From NCBI RefSeq assembly GCF_004331435.1, contig NZ_SJKA01000011.1, positions 1 through 64,000 on the forward strand: a stretch of DNA of 64,000 nucleotides, in the 5' to 3' direction. The stretch comes from Kribbella sindirgiensis (GTDB lineage: Bacteria; Actinomycetota; Actinomycetes; Propionibacteriales; Kribbellaceae). How positions within the stretch are numbered: the first letter of the stretch is position 1; each line of letters opens with the position of its first letter. The notes beneath the pieces were generated by a model. That model was not told the origin of the DNA and did not search any database. It worked only from the letters and a program-made list of their open reading frames with translations. Shown piece by piece: positions 47,313 through 57,400 of this stretch. Both the position numbers and the translations under genes were made by a program.

Positions 47313-47785
47313 GGGTGGGGGTTGGTGGCGGCTTCTACCAGGGGAAGAACGCGGTGGGGGATTTGTTCGGCCAGGGCGATGACGGTGGAGGCTCTTTGGA
47401 TGCCTCGGACGATGACTACCTGGTCGATGACGCGTTGGAGGTCGGCGTTCGAGCGGGCGACTATGCGGCACCAGAGGTCCTCGGCGCCGGTGATGGTGTG
47501 GACCTCGAGGACCTCGGGGATGCGGGCGAGCGCCTCGGCGACCGTGGTGTGACCTGAGCCCTGCTCGATCTGCAGCGTCGCGAACGCCGTCACCGGGTAG
47601 CCGATCGCGCTCGTGTCGATGTCCGGCCCCCACCCGCGCACCACTCCATCGCGCTGCAACCGGTCCAACCGCGCCTGCACGGTCCCGCGCGCGACCCCCA
47701 GCCGGCGCGACGCCTCCAGTACGCCGACCCGCGGCTCGGCAGCGAACAGCCCCAGGATCCGGGCATCCAGCGCATCGACCGTCAT
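47297..47785 (-). CDS. Lrp/AsnC family transcriptional regulator
   Basis: A 162-residue regulator from the ATG at 47785: winged helix MTVDALDARILGLFAAEPRV, GVLEASRRLGVARGTVQARL DRLQ, then an RAM/ACT-like effector domain (YPVTAFATLQIEQGSGHTTV, VLEVHTITGAEDLWCRIVAR, NADLQRVIDQVVIVRGIQRA). It is divergent from the HPPD gene (151 bases) and is the expected amino-acid-responsive regulator of tyrosine breakdown. The C-terminal PHLPG and stop are encoded by the arm of a long inverted repeat. Confidence 0.92.
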   Translation of the reverse strand: MTVDALDARILGLFAAEPRVGVLEASRRLGVARGTVQARLDRLQRDGVVRGWGPDIDTSAIGYPVTAFATLQIEQGSGHTTVAEALARIPEVLEVHTITGAEDLWCRIVARSNADLQRVIDQVVIVRGIQRASTVIALAEQIPHRVLPLVEAATNPHPHLPG

Positions 47786-47935
47786 GGCCAACCTCCCGCG
47801 ATGGTCAGACTGACCAAATAGTCCAGCAACATCCGCAGCATACTGCACAGCTTGTCCGGCCAAACAAGGAACTGTTGCGCAACCTGCGCCCACCCACCAG
47901 GCTCGGCTGCACGAAACCGACCCGGGAGGACCCCG

Positions 47936-49138
<1,203 letters not shown>

Positions 49139-49150
49139 GAGGCTGTCTGA

Positions 49151-49180
49151 CCCGCTAGGAGCCGGTTAAGCGGGTAACCG
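49151..49180. terminator. Weak terminator or alternative-hairpin element after HPPD
   Basis: CCCGCT (49151-49156) pairs with AGCGGG (49169-49174), and CGGTTA (49163-49168) pairs with TAACCG (49175-49180). The two stems interleave and cannot form together with these zero-length connections, so they are alternatives. It begins 12 bases after the HPPD stop. Six-base stems make termination uncertain. Confidence 0.35.
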
Positions 49181-49273
49181 ACGCCCAGAACCTTGCCGGT
49201 AGCAACTGCATACGGCGTGTCGCCGTCCGATTACCGGAATGACTGTCCGGGCAGGCTCCGTTCGCGTAGTGTG

Positions 49274-49311
49274 CCTTCCTGAGTGGGCGTCGGGGCGTGC
49301 ACTCAGGAAGG
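49274..49311 (+). promoter_or_regulatory. Hairpin covering the ribosome site of the 49320 gene
   Basis: CCTTCCTGAGTG (49274-49285) pairs perfectly with CACTCAGGAAGG (49300-49311), loop of 14 bases. The 3' arm contains the Shine-Dalgarno sequence AGGAAGG, 8 bases before the ATG at 49320. A transcript starting upstream would have the site shut; opening could depend on temperature, a protein or a trans RNA. Confidence 0.65.
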
Positions 49312-49319
49312 GTTTCGTC

Positions 49320-49793
49320 ATGAAGACACTGGGCATTCTGCTCAGCACCGCCGGCCTGGCCGGCGTGGGCGCGTTCGCGTTGTCCGCCCTCCCGGCCGAG
49401 GCGGCTACGGCCGCCAGTTGCTCGGGCGCGAGGTCCATCGCATCGGCGCCGATGCTGCGTAACCACCAACCACCCAGCTGGGGCACGGTCCGGCTCGTCC
49501 GCGACAGCTGCTACCAGTACTGGGCCGAGATCACCATGGCGTCGCCGCTGGTGGCCAACGCGAAGGCCAACGCCTTCCTGGTGCAGTACGGCGGCGGCAA
49601 CAACGGCCGGGTGCTCAGCTGCGACAGCAGCGGCGGCAACGGCGCGGTGATCCAGGGGCAGCGCACCTGCCGGACGCCGAAGGTGAAGGCGACCGCCGGC
49701 AGCATCACGTTCGCCGCCATCGGCCGCGAGTACCACAACTACGGCGGCGGCTACGAGGAGATCTCGGAGAACGTCACCAAGCGCACTCGGTGA
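49320..49793 (+). CDS. Secreted hypothetical protein under hairpin control
   Basis: A 157-residue exported protein: signal MKTLGILLSTAGLAGVGAFA LSALPAEAA, cleavage near AEA-AT. The mature part has four Cys (SCSGA, DSCYQY, LSCDSS, RTCRTP), probably two disulfides, and a beta-rich pattern (WGTVRLVRDSCYQYWAEITM, NAFLVQYGGG). It resembles small secreted carbohydrate-binding or DUF2690-like proteins ('VRLVRDSCYQYWAEI'), an uncertain likeness. The ribosome site is buried in a 12-bp stem. Codon use is ordinary. Confidence 0.8.
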   Translation: MKTLGILLSTAGLAGVGAFALSALPAEAATAASCSGARSIASAPMLRNHQPPSWGTVRLVRDSCYQYWAEITMASPLVANAKANAFLVQYGGGNNGRVLSCDSSGGNGAVIQGQRTCRTPKVKATAGSITFAAIGREYHNYGGGYEEISENVTKRTR

Positions 49794-49838
49794 GACAAGG
49801 GGTGCGCAGTACCGCGGAGTAGTAACTAGGCTCGCTGT

Positions 49839-51215
49839 ATGAGTGAGGTTGTCGAGCAGTTGCGTCAGGTACTGCCGCCCGAGGCGCTGGTGACTGATCC
49901 GGACCGGATGGAGAGCTACCGGTACGACCGGGCGATGTTCTGCCCGGCCGGGGTTCCGCTCGCGGTCGTGCTGGCCCGGGAGACCGCGCACGTCCAGGCC
50001 GCGGTACGGGTCGCGGCCGAGGCCGGCGTACCGATCGTGCCGCAGGGCGCGCGGTCCGGCCTGTCCGGCGCCGCCAACGCGCTCGACGGCTGCATCGTGA
50101 TCTCGCTGGAGAAGATGGACCGGATCCTGGCGATCGAGCCCATCGACCGGTACGTCGTCACGCAGCCGGGCGTGTACAACGCGGTGCTGTCCCGCGCAGT
50201 CGGGGAGCACGGGCTGTTCTACCCGCCGGACCCGTCCAGCTGGGAGTTCTGCTCGATCGGCGGCAACCTGTCCACAAACTCGGGCGGCCTGTGCTGCGTG
50301 AAGTACGGCGTGACCACGGACTACGTGCTCGGCCTGGAGGTCGTGCTCGCCGACGGGCGGATCCTGCGGACCGGGCGGAAGACCGTGAAGGGCGTCGCCG
50401 GGTACGACCTGGCGAAACTGATCGTCGGCAGCGAGGGCACGCTAGGCATCATCACCGAGGCCACGCTGGCGTTGCGCCCGGCCGCCGCGAAGCCGAAGAC
50501 GATGGCCGCGCTGTTCGGCTCCGGCGTCGAGGCCGGGAACGCGATCCTGGAGATCATCCGCAGCGGCGTCTCGCTGAGCCTGTTGGAGATCATGGACCGG
50601 ACCACGATCCAGGCCGTCAACAAGTACAAGCGGATGGACCTGCCCGACGAGGCCGCCGCGATGCTGATCGCCCAGTCCGACGCGGGCGGCGAGGCGGGCG
50701 CGGCCGATGTCGCCGCGGTGGCCAAGCTGTGCCGCGACCACGGCGCGCTGGAGTGCATCGAGGCCGAGGACGACGCCGAGGGCGAGATGCTCCTCGAGGG
50801 CCGCCGGGTCGCGCTCACCGCGCTGGAGGAACTCGGTACGACGATGATCGACGACGTCGCCGTACCGCGCTCGCGGCTGGCCGAGTTCATCGGCCGGCTC
50901 GAGGACCTGTCGGCCGAGCTGGACATCACGATCGGCGTCCTCGGGCATGCCGGCGACGGCAACATGCACCCGACGGTCGTCTTCGACCAGACCGATCCGG
51001 CGCAGGCGGAGCGGGCGCAGATCGCGTTCGACCGGGTGATGGAGATCGGGCTGGAGCTCGGCGGGACGATCACCGGCGAGCACGGGGTCGGGGTGCTGAA
51101 ACGCACCTGGCTGGCGGAGGAGATCGGGCCGGTCGCCCTCGACGTGCACCGGGCGATCAAGACCGCGCTGGACCCGAAGAACCTGCTGAATCCGGGAAAG
51201 GTCGTTGCCGGATGA
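49839..51215 (+). CDS. FAD-linked oxidase, GlcD-like (glycolate/lactate dehydrogenase)
   Basis: A 458-residue flavoenzyme. The PCMH FAD domain has GVPIVPQGARSGLSGAANAL, WEFCSIGGNLSTNSGGLCCV and KTVKGVAGYDLAKLIVGSEG TLGII; the C-terminal part has DITIGVLGHAGDGNMHPTVV, GTITGEHGVGVLKR and NLLNPGKVV. These are the GlcD/D-lactate-dehydrogenase signatures (HAGDGN...EHGVG with active-site His). Substrate is a 2-hydroxy acid such as glycolate or D-lactate; which one is not told by sequence. It is a single gene without the GlcE/GlcF partners. Confidence 0.93.
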   Translation: MSEVVEQLRQVLPPEALVTDPDRMESYRYDRAMFCPAGVPLAVVLARETAHVQAAVRVAAEAGVPIVPQGARSGLSGAANALDGCIVISLEKMDRILAIEPIDRYVVTQPGVYNAVLSRAVGEHGLFYPPDPSSWEFCSIGGNLSTNSGGLCCVKYGVTTDYVLGLEVVLADGRILRTGRKTVKGVAGYDLAKLIVGSEGTLGIITEATLALRPAAAKPKTMAALFGSGVEAGNAILEIIRSGVSLSLLEIMDRTTIQAVNKYKRMDLPDEAAAMLIAQSDAGGEAGAADVAAVAKLCRDHGALECIEAEDDAEGEMLLEGRRVALTALEELGTTMIDDVAVPRSRLAEFIGRLEDLSAELDITIGVLGHAGDGNMHPTVVFDQTDPAQAERAQIAFDRVMEIGLELGGTITGEHGVGVLKRTWLAEEIGPVALDVHRAIKTALDPKNLLNPGKVVAG

Positions 51216-51353
51216 GGCTGTGACGGAACCGCAATAGAACTGTCGAGGCCACTCGACGTCCATGCCCGTCGAATGTGACGTCCGGCCGACACCATGGAAG
51301 TGAGGACGTGTACGAATTCGCGGGGGGACTTGATGCAGGGTAGGAGGCGCCCG

Positions 51354-51953
51354 ATGAGTCTGTGGCGCCGTACCGTGCTGCCTGTCGTCGCCGCGGTGGT
51401 GGCGACGATCACGCTCGCCGCCTGCGGGAACGGCGGCGGATTGCGCGTCGAGGGGCCTGAATCGCCGCCACCGACGACCCCGACACCGTCGGTCGCGTTC
51501 GGTACCGGCACCCCCTCGCCGAAGGCCGAACGCACCCCGGAAGTAGCCGTTGACCTGTACAAAGTCCGGTCCCGGCTGCTCGCGGACAAGCGGCTGTCGA
51601 GCTACTCGCGGACAGTCCTCGTGAATTGCACCGTGATTTCGCGTTGCCTCAGCAGGGGTAAGACCGTTGATGTATTGCACAGCGGTACACCTCAGCAGAT
51701 CGTTCTGATCCATACTCTGGAGAAGTTCGTCTTCGGTATCTTCCTGATCGCCGTCGAGCCGACCGGCCCGCGACCGATCTGGAATCTGGACGTCGAGCAA
51801 CCGACCGTGAACGCCAGCCCGCAAGGGGACCTGGTGGTCGAGTCGAAGATCTTCGGGATCAACGACCCGGTCTGCTGCCCGTCCGGCCGGCGGGTCGAGG
51901 TCTACCGTTGGAACGGGCGGCAGATGATCAAGGTGAGCTCGACGGACCAGTAG
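51354..51953 (+). CDS. Lipoprotein, CseA-like by position
   Basis: A 199-residue lipoprotein; ATG 51354 is chosen because GAGG lies in front (upstream ATGs at 51294 and 51333 are alternatives). Signal MSLWRRTVLPVVAAVVATIT LAAC with lipidation at C24, then a Pro/Thr linker (ESPPPTTPTPSVAFGTGTPS) and a domain with VDLYKVRSRLLADKRLSS and two Cys pairs. It ends 14 bases before the response regulator gene. In Streptomyces the order cseA-cseB-cseC encodes a lipoprotein, regulator and kinase for cell-envelope stress; the order here is the same. Sequence likeness to CseA is not verified. Confidence 0.8.
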   Translation: MSLWRRTVLPVVAAVVATITLAACGNGGGLRVEGPESPPPTTPTPSVAFGTGTPSPKAERTPEVAVDLYKVRSRLLADKRLSSYSRTVLVNCTVISRCLSRGKTVDVLHSGTPQQIVLIHTLEKFVFGIFLIAVEPTGPRPIWNLDVEQPTVNASPQGDLVVESKIFGINDPVCCPSGRRVEVYRWNGRQMIKVSSTDQ

Positions 51954-51967
51954 GGAGACTGAAGTTC

Positions 51968-52666
51968 GTGGTACCGGAAGAACCGGCAGCGCGCATTCTC
52001 ATGGTTGAGGACGACGCGGTGATCCGTGAGGCGACGCAGTTGACCCTCGAGCGGCACGGCTACGACGTGACCACGGCCGAGGACGGCCTGGAAGCGATCG
52101 AGCGTTTCGAGAAGATCCATCCGGACGTCGTGATGCTCGACATCATGCTGCCCGGGCTGGACGGTATCTCGGTGTGCCGGCGGATCCGCGAGACCAGCAC
52201 CGTCCCGATCGTGATGGTGTCGGCGCGCGGAGACGCGCTCGACGTCGTACTCGGCCTGGAAGCGGGCGCTGACGACTATGTGACCAAACCGTTCGACACC
52301 CAGGTGCTGGTGGCACGGTTGCGGGCGGTGATGCGGCGCGCGGTCTCCGATCCGGAGCGTCCGGCACCGGCGGCCGGCTCCGGCGTGGAGTCGTTCGGCG
52401 ACCTCGAACTGGATCGGGAGGCGCTGGAGGTACGGCGCAGCGGACAGACCGTCCAGCTGACGCCGACCGAGCTCAAGCTCCTGATCGAGTTCGCCAACAA
52501 CCCCGGTGTGGTGCTGAGCCGGTCGACCTTGCTGCAACGGGTCTGGGACTACGAGTGGGGTGGCGACGGCCGGCTGGTCGACGTCCACCTGCAGCGGCTA
52601 CGGACCAAGATCGGTGCCGACCGCATCGAAACCGTCCGCGGCTTCGGGTACAAGCTCAGGGCATAA
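51968..52666 (+). CDS. Response regulator, OmpR/PhoB type (CseB-like)
   Basis: A 232-residue regulator from the GTG at 51968 (GGAGACTGAAG upstream). Receiver domain: acidic pocket VEDD (14-16), phosphorylated D58 in VVMLDIMLPGLDG, conserved Ser in VMVSARG and Lys in YVTKPFD. Winged-helix DNA-binding domain: LTPTELKLLIEFANNPGVVL SR, LLQRVWDYEWGGDGRLVDVH. Kinase gene follows 17 bases later. The set reads as an envelope-stress two-component system. Confidence 0.96.
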   Translation: MVPEEPAARILMVEDDAVIREATQLTLERHGYDVTTAEDGLEAIERFEKIHPDVVMLDIMLPGLDGISVCRRIRETSTVPIVMVSARGDALDVVLGLEAGADDYVTKPFDTQVLVARLRAVMRRAVSDPERPAPAAGSGVESFGDLELDREALEVRRSGQTVQLTPTELKLLIEFANNPGVVLSRSTLLQRVWDYEWGGDGRLVDVHLQRLRTKIGADRIETVRGFGYKLRA

Positions 52667-52683
52667 CGGATGGGCCTTGAGTG

Positions 52684-53928
52684 ATGGGACTGCGCGGCAA
52701 GCTCGGTCTCATCTTCCTGCTGGTCTCCGCGCTCGCGATCCTGGTGCTGTGCGTCGCGGTCTACACCCAGGCCCAGTCGGCCCGGCTGGACCGCACGCGC
52801 AGCTTCGCGGACGAGCGGATCCAACTCGCGGCGCAGTCCTACGACACCAACGACGTACCGGTGTTCGGGGCGAAGGTGGACGATCCGGAGCTGCCGCCGC
52901 AGTTGCGGGAGGCGGTGCTCGAGGGCAAGCGGGCCACGTTCAAGACCGGGTCGCCGCACGCGAAGATGTGGGCGGCGGTCGCGGTCAAGGACGGCAAGGT
53001 GCTCTCGATCGAGCAGGACTACGAGAGCACCGACGACTCGATGAAGGCGTTGCAGCAGGCCTTGATCCTGGGCGGGATCGGCACGGTCGCGCTGGTCGCG
53101 CTGGTCAGCGTGATCCTGGCCGGCAGCCTGTCCAAACGGATCGTCGCGGTCGCGGGCACTGCCCGGCGGATCGCGGCGGGCGATCTGGACGCGTCCGCGG
53201 CCGAGGCCGTTGGCAAGGGCAAGGACGAGGTGCAGTCGCTGGCGACCGCGCTCGACACGATGGCCAGTTCGTTGCGCGGTCAGCTGGAGGCCGAGCGCCG
53301 GTTCACCGCGGACGTCGCCCACGATCTCCGTACGCCGGTGACGGGTCTGACCACCGCCGCGGAACTGCTGCCGCCGGGACGCCCCAGCGAACTGGTGCGC
53401 GATCGGGCAAAGGTCCTGCGCCGCCTGGTCGAGGATCTCCTGGAAATCGCCCGCTTCGACTCGGGTGTCGAGCAGGCCGATCTGGAACTGGTCGGACTCG
53501 GCGCGTTCGTCGGCTCGGCGGTGGGGCGGTTGCGGATGCAGCAGTCGCTCGCGCCGGACAGTGTCATCGTGCACCAGACCGGGCCGGACGAGACGGTGTC
53601 GACCGACTCGCGGCGGATCGAGCGGATCCTGGCGAACCTGATCGTCAACGCGTTGCGGCACGGCCGGCCGCCAGTGGAGGTGACGGTCTGCGGCCGGACC
53701 GTCGAGGTCGTTGACCATGGCAACGGCTACCCCGAGGAACTGATTGCCGAGGGCCCGCGTCGGTTCCGGTCCGGGATGGCCGAACGCGGCGCCGGGCACG
53801 GCCTCGGCCTGACGATCGCGGTCGGGCACGCCAAGGTGCTGGGCGCCGAGCTGACGTTCGGCGAGGCACCTGGCGGCGGCGCGCTTGCCCGATTGGTCCT
53901 GCCGGCCGGACCTGAGACGGTGTTGTAA
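52684..53928 (+). CDS. Sensor histidine kinase (CseC-like)
   Basis: A 414-residue kinase; ATG 52684 or the GTG one codon earlier. Two membrane spans (LGLIFLLVSALAILVLCVAV near 8-28 and GGIGTVALVALVSVILAGSL near 130-150) enclose a sensor of about 100 residues. Then HAMP (KRIVAVAGTARRIAAGDLDA), dimerisation helix with H213 in FTADVAHDLRTPVTG, and the ATPase domain with N-box LANLIVNALRHGR, G1 VDHGNGYPEEL and G2 GAGHGLGLTIAV. Coupled to the response regulator. The sensed signal is unknown; envelope stress is inferred from gene order. Confidence 0.95.
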   Translation: MGLRGKLGLIFLLVSALAILVLCVAVYTQAQSARLDRTRSFADERIQLAAQSYDTNDVPVFGAKVDDPELPPQLREAVLEGKRATFKTGSPHAKMWAAVAVKDGKVLSIEQDYESTDDSMKALQQALILGGIGTVALVALVSVILAGSLSKRIVAVAGTARRIAAGDLDASAAEAVGKGKDEVQSLATALDTMASSLRGQLEAERRFTADVAHDLRTPVTGLTTAAELLPPGRPSELVRDRAKVLRRLVEDLLEIARFDSGVEQADLELVGLGAFVGSAVGRLRMQQSLAPDSVIVHQTGPDETVSTDSRRIERILANLIVNALRHGRPPVEVTVCGRTVEVVDHGNGYPEELIAEGPRRFRSGMAERGAGHGLGLTIAVGHAKVLGAELTFGEAPGGGALARLVLPAGPETVL

Positions 53929-53955
53929 CACAACCTTTCCGTCGGCTACCGCGTC

Positions 53956-53988
53956 TTCCCCTCCGTAACACCAACAAAACGAGGGGAA
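53956..53988 (+). promoter_or_regulatory. Hairpin in the leader of the 54000 gene
   Basis: TTCCCCTC (53956-53963) pairs with GAGGGGAA (53981-53988). The 3' arm (GAGGGG) could act as the ribosome site of the secreted protein starting at 54000. It may terminate the kinase transcript or damp translation of the next gene. Short stem, moderate support. Confidence 0.4.
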
Positions 53989-53999
53989 ACCAGAACATC

Positions 54000-54410
54000 A
54001 TGCGTACTCAGTTCGTTCGCCGTACCGCCGCTGCTCTCGCGGGTGTCGCACTGGCTGCCGCCGGTCTCGGCGTCGCCGGAGCCCTGCAGGCCAACGCCGC
54101 CACCACGACGACCACGGCGAGCGCTTCGGTCGCGGCGAAGTCGATCACCATCAAGTCCGACAAGACCACTGCGAAGGCGTGGACGAAGGTCTCGTTCACC
54201 GGCAAGACGTCCGGTATCGCGAAGAACACCGTCGTCCAGGTGCAGCGGCTGCAGAACGGCAAGTGGGTCAACTTCCCGGCCACCACCAAGGTGACCAGCC
54301 GGGCGACCTACTCGGTATGGGTTTCGAGCGGCCGGGTCGGCGTGAACAAGTTCCGCGTCGTCGCGGCGAACACCGCGTCCGCGCCGGTCTCGGTGACCAT
54401 CACCAAGTAG
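54000..54410 (+). CDS. Secreted small immunoglobulin-like protein
   Basis: A 136-residue exported protein with signal MRTQFVRRTAAALAGVALAA AGLGVAGALQANAA and a mature beta-sandwich: SITIKSDKTTAKAWTKVSFT, VVQVQRLQNGKWVNFPATTK, VTSRATYSVWVSSGRVGVNK, FRVVAANTASAPVSVTITK. It looks like a single Ig-like/bacterial surface repeat with many Thr/Ser/Lys and no Cys. Such proteins coat the envelope in actinobacteria. It follows the Cse-like kinase and may belong to its regulon. Confidence 0.8.
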   Translation: MRTQFVRRTAAALAGVALAAAGLGVAGALQANAATTTTTASASVAAKSITIKSDKTTAKAWTKVSFTGKTSGIAKNTVVQVQRLQNGKWVNFPATTKVTSRATYSVWVSSGRVGVNKFRVVAANTASAPVSVTITK

Positions 54411-54446
54411 TCGGCGCCGGCCAACTGCCGGGGGTGGGGACAACCA

Positions 54447-54488
54447 CCGGGGGCGTTGCACAGTGAATGACCTGTGCAACGCCCCCGG
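54447..54488. terminator. Strong bidirectional terminator
   Basis: CCGGGGGCGTTGCACAG (54447-54463) pairs perfectly with 54472-54488 across an 8-base loop. It stands between the secreted protein (stop 54410) and the GH101-like gene (stop 54496), which converge. The perfect 17-bp stem makes it one of the most stable hairpins in the window. Confidence 0.85.
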
Positions 54489-54495
54489 TTGGTGT

Positions 54496-57400
54496 TCAGT
54501 GCGTGCCGTAGACGTTGAACTCTGCGGCTGATCCGAAGACCGCTCCGTTCAGGGAGCTTGTGCCTACGAACTTCACGTAGCGGCCGGGCTTGGCAGTGAA
54601 GTCGACCCGCTGTACGGCGGTGGAGTTCGGGAACTGCCCGGTCGCAACCGGCGTACCCCAGTCCTGACCGTCCGCGCTCACATAGATCTCGTACCCCTTG
54701 AACATCCCGTTCGTACCACTCTGCCGGGGCAGGTAGCCGAACCCGTTCACCTGGTACGTCGACCCGAGATCGAGCGTCATGTAGTGCGGGTACCCGGCCG
54801 GCGTGCTGACCTCGGACCAGGCGGAATGCCAAAGGGTGCTGGGGTTTCCGTCCAGCGCCATGGTCGCGGCTCCGCCCGTGGCGACGTCCTCACTGCTCAC
54901 GGCAGCCACCTTGATCCGGGACTGCGGAACGATCCCCGGCGGCAGCACAGTGGCCTCCGCACTGATCGTTGCCTGACCACCCGTCGCCGTCACCGGGTAC
55001 TTGCCCTCCGGCGTACCGGCCGGGGGAGTGACGTCCCACGTGGTCGTCACACTGGTGCCTGCGGCAACGGTTGCGTGGGTCGCCGGCGTGGTCGCCGTCA
55101 CGGTCCAGCCGTCCGGTGCGGTCAAGCCCAGTGTGATGTTGCCGGCGGCCACCACATCGTTGTTGGTGAACGTCGTGGCGACGGTGTTCGCTTCACCGGA
55201 CACCAACCCGGTCAGGCCCGACACCGCGACTGAGGTGCAGTCCGCCGGCTGCGACGTCGTACCGAGATCGGTGACGGCGAAGTTGTCCATGATGAAGTCG
55301 GCCTGGTCGCCGCCGTCGGTGAGCTTGCGCAGCCCGACCCAGTAGTCGCCGCCGCAACCGGCCACGAACTCCTGGTTGAACGTCGCCTTCGTCCGCTGTT
55401 CGCCGATCGGCGTCGCCTTGACCTCCACGGACGCCGGCCGGTCGACGCCCTGGACCCACGCGTATTGCCCGGCGCGACCGCTCTCGTAGTCGAAGCTGAC
55501 CTTGTACTTGTGGCCCGGCTGGAAGTTCACCGTCCACGGCGCGGTCCGGTAGACCAGCCCTTGGTTCTCCTCGTGCGACTTGAGCGACCAGTTGCCGTCG
55601 AGCACGTCGTCGACCAGCTTCCCGTTCCAGCCCGCCTGCGTGTACGGCGCATGTTTGGGAGCGAGCACTGTCCGCGGATCCGTGACGCCACCGGCATCGC
55701 CCTTCACGAACGGACCCCAGCCTTGGTCCACGTGCTCGAAGTCGTCCACGAGCCCTGCCGCGGGACGCGTCGTCTCAACCACCCGCACGTCGTCAACCCG
55801 CACCCTCGCGGCCGACGCCACTGCTCCGATTGCCAGGTCAGCGGTAGTTCCCTTGGCGGTGAAGACGACTCGAGCCCGCTGGTAGTACGCCTCGTGTTTG
55901 TCGTCAGCAGCAACCATGTTCTGTGCGGTCGACCTGATGACCTGGTTGCGTACGCCGTCCACGGTCAACGTCGTCGTCCGTGACTTGCCCGGCTCGACCT
56001 CGACCCAGACGGACGCGCTGTAGGTGCGGCCGGCGGTGAGCCCGGTGATCCGCTGGCTGATGGAGGAGGCTCGCGTGCCGAGCTGAACCACGTGCTGGCC
56101 GTTGTCGAGGGTCGCGATGGTCGCGCCACCGGTCGCGTTCCAGGCCTGGAGGTTGCCGGCGTTGAAGCCGGGGTCCTTCAGGTGGCTGCCTTCACCCCAG
56201 GCGGCGGTCCGCGGCTGCGGAGCGGCTACCGGGTAGATCACGTACGGCCGGCCCGGGATGGCGTCCACCGTGATGGTCCCGTGGTTGGCGCGGATCGTGG
56301 TCGGCTTGGCGCGGCCGGTGTCGGTGAGTTGGTACGCGGTGAACGTGCTGACCCCGGCGAACGCGCTGGGCAGCTGCCAGGTGGTGCGGCCGCCGGCCGG
56401 GTTGTAGTGGTACAGCTTCTTGTTGTTGTCCCACGGCAGCAGGTACTTGTCGCCGTCGAGCACCTTCGCGTTCCCGACGTACACGGCGCGCTTGCCGTTC
56501 TCGACCGCGCCGCGGACGCCGCCGGTGAACGTGATGTCGCCGCTGTTCCAGTCCAGGATCTTCTGCTGCTGCAGGAACTTCGTAGGCAGGTTGCGCTGCC
56601 AGATGTTGGCGTAGAACGCGTTCCAGTCGGTCTCGCCGGTCCAGCCCTCGAACTCGACGATCGCGGTCTGGCCGAGGATCGGGTCGTGGTTCCAGACGTC
56701 CTTCTCGTGGTTCCGGACGAACCGGATGATCTGCGAGTTCAGGCCCTTGTTGGTGGCGCCGCCGTAGTCGAGGTCGTTGGCCCAGTGCGACCACAGCGAC
56801 GTCCGCTCGTGCCGGTCCGCCCATTCGGTGGCGATCTGCCAGCCCTGGTCGGCGAGCTGCCGGGACAGGCCGTCGGCGAGCCAGCCCGACTGGTAGTACA
56901 CGTCGATGTACAGCTCCTGCAGGTTCTTGTCGGTCTCGTCGCGGAGCTGCTGGAACCGCTTCACGATGTTGCCGGAGGCAAGATCCGGGCGCTGCTTGAT
57001 GTAGTAGCTCTGGTTCAGCCAGTTCCAGCCCTTGGCGTTCTTGTCGACCAGCTCCTCGCTGAACGCGTTCGCCTCCGGGTAGGACTCGGTCGCGTTGACG
57101 TGGACGCCGAACGACGCGTTCCAGGACTTGCCCTGCTTGAGCAGTGTGTTCAGGTCGGTCAGGCCGCCGGCGCGGGTGTTGTAGTTGCCCCCGTAGTCCG
57201 GGTGGGCGGAGTCGTGGCCTTCCGCGCCGTACCCCTTCAGGACCGCCATCTGGCCGAGGCCGTCGGTCGCCAGCGAGATCCGCTTCACGTCGTCGAGCGT
57301 CCGCAGGAACGGGTGCGTGGCCTGGCTGGCGAAGTTGAACGGGATGTGTGTGATCACCCGGTTCTTGACCTGGTCACCGCCGTTCGGCTCGGTCATGATC

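Noticed and set aside
49151..49180. H-type pseudoknot after the HPPD gene
   Set aside because: The stems interleave, but there are no connecting bases to cross the first stem, so both cannot form together; only alternative hairpins remain plausible.
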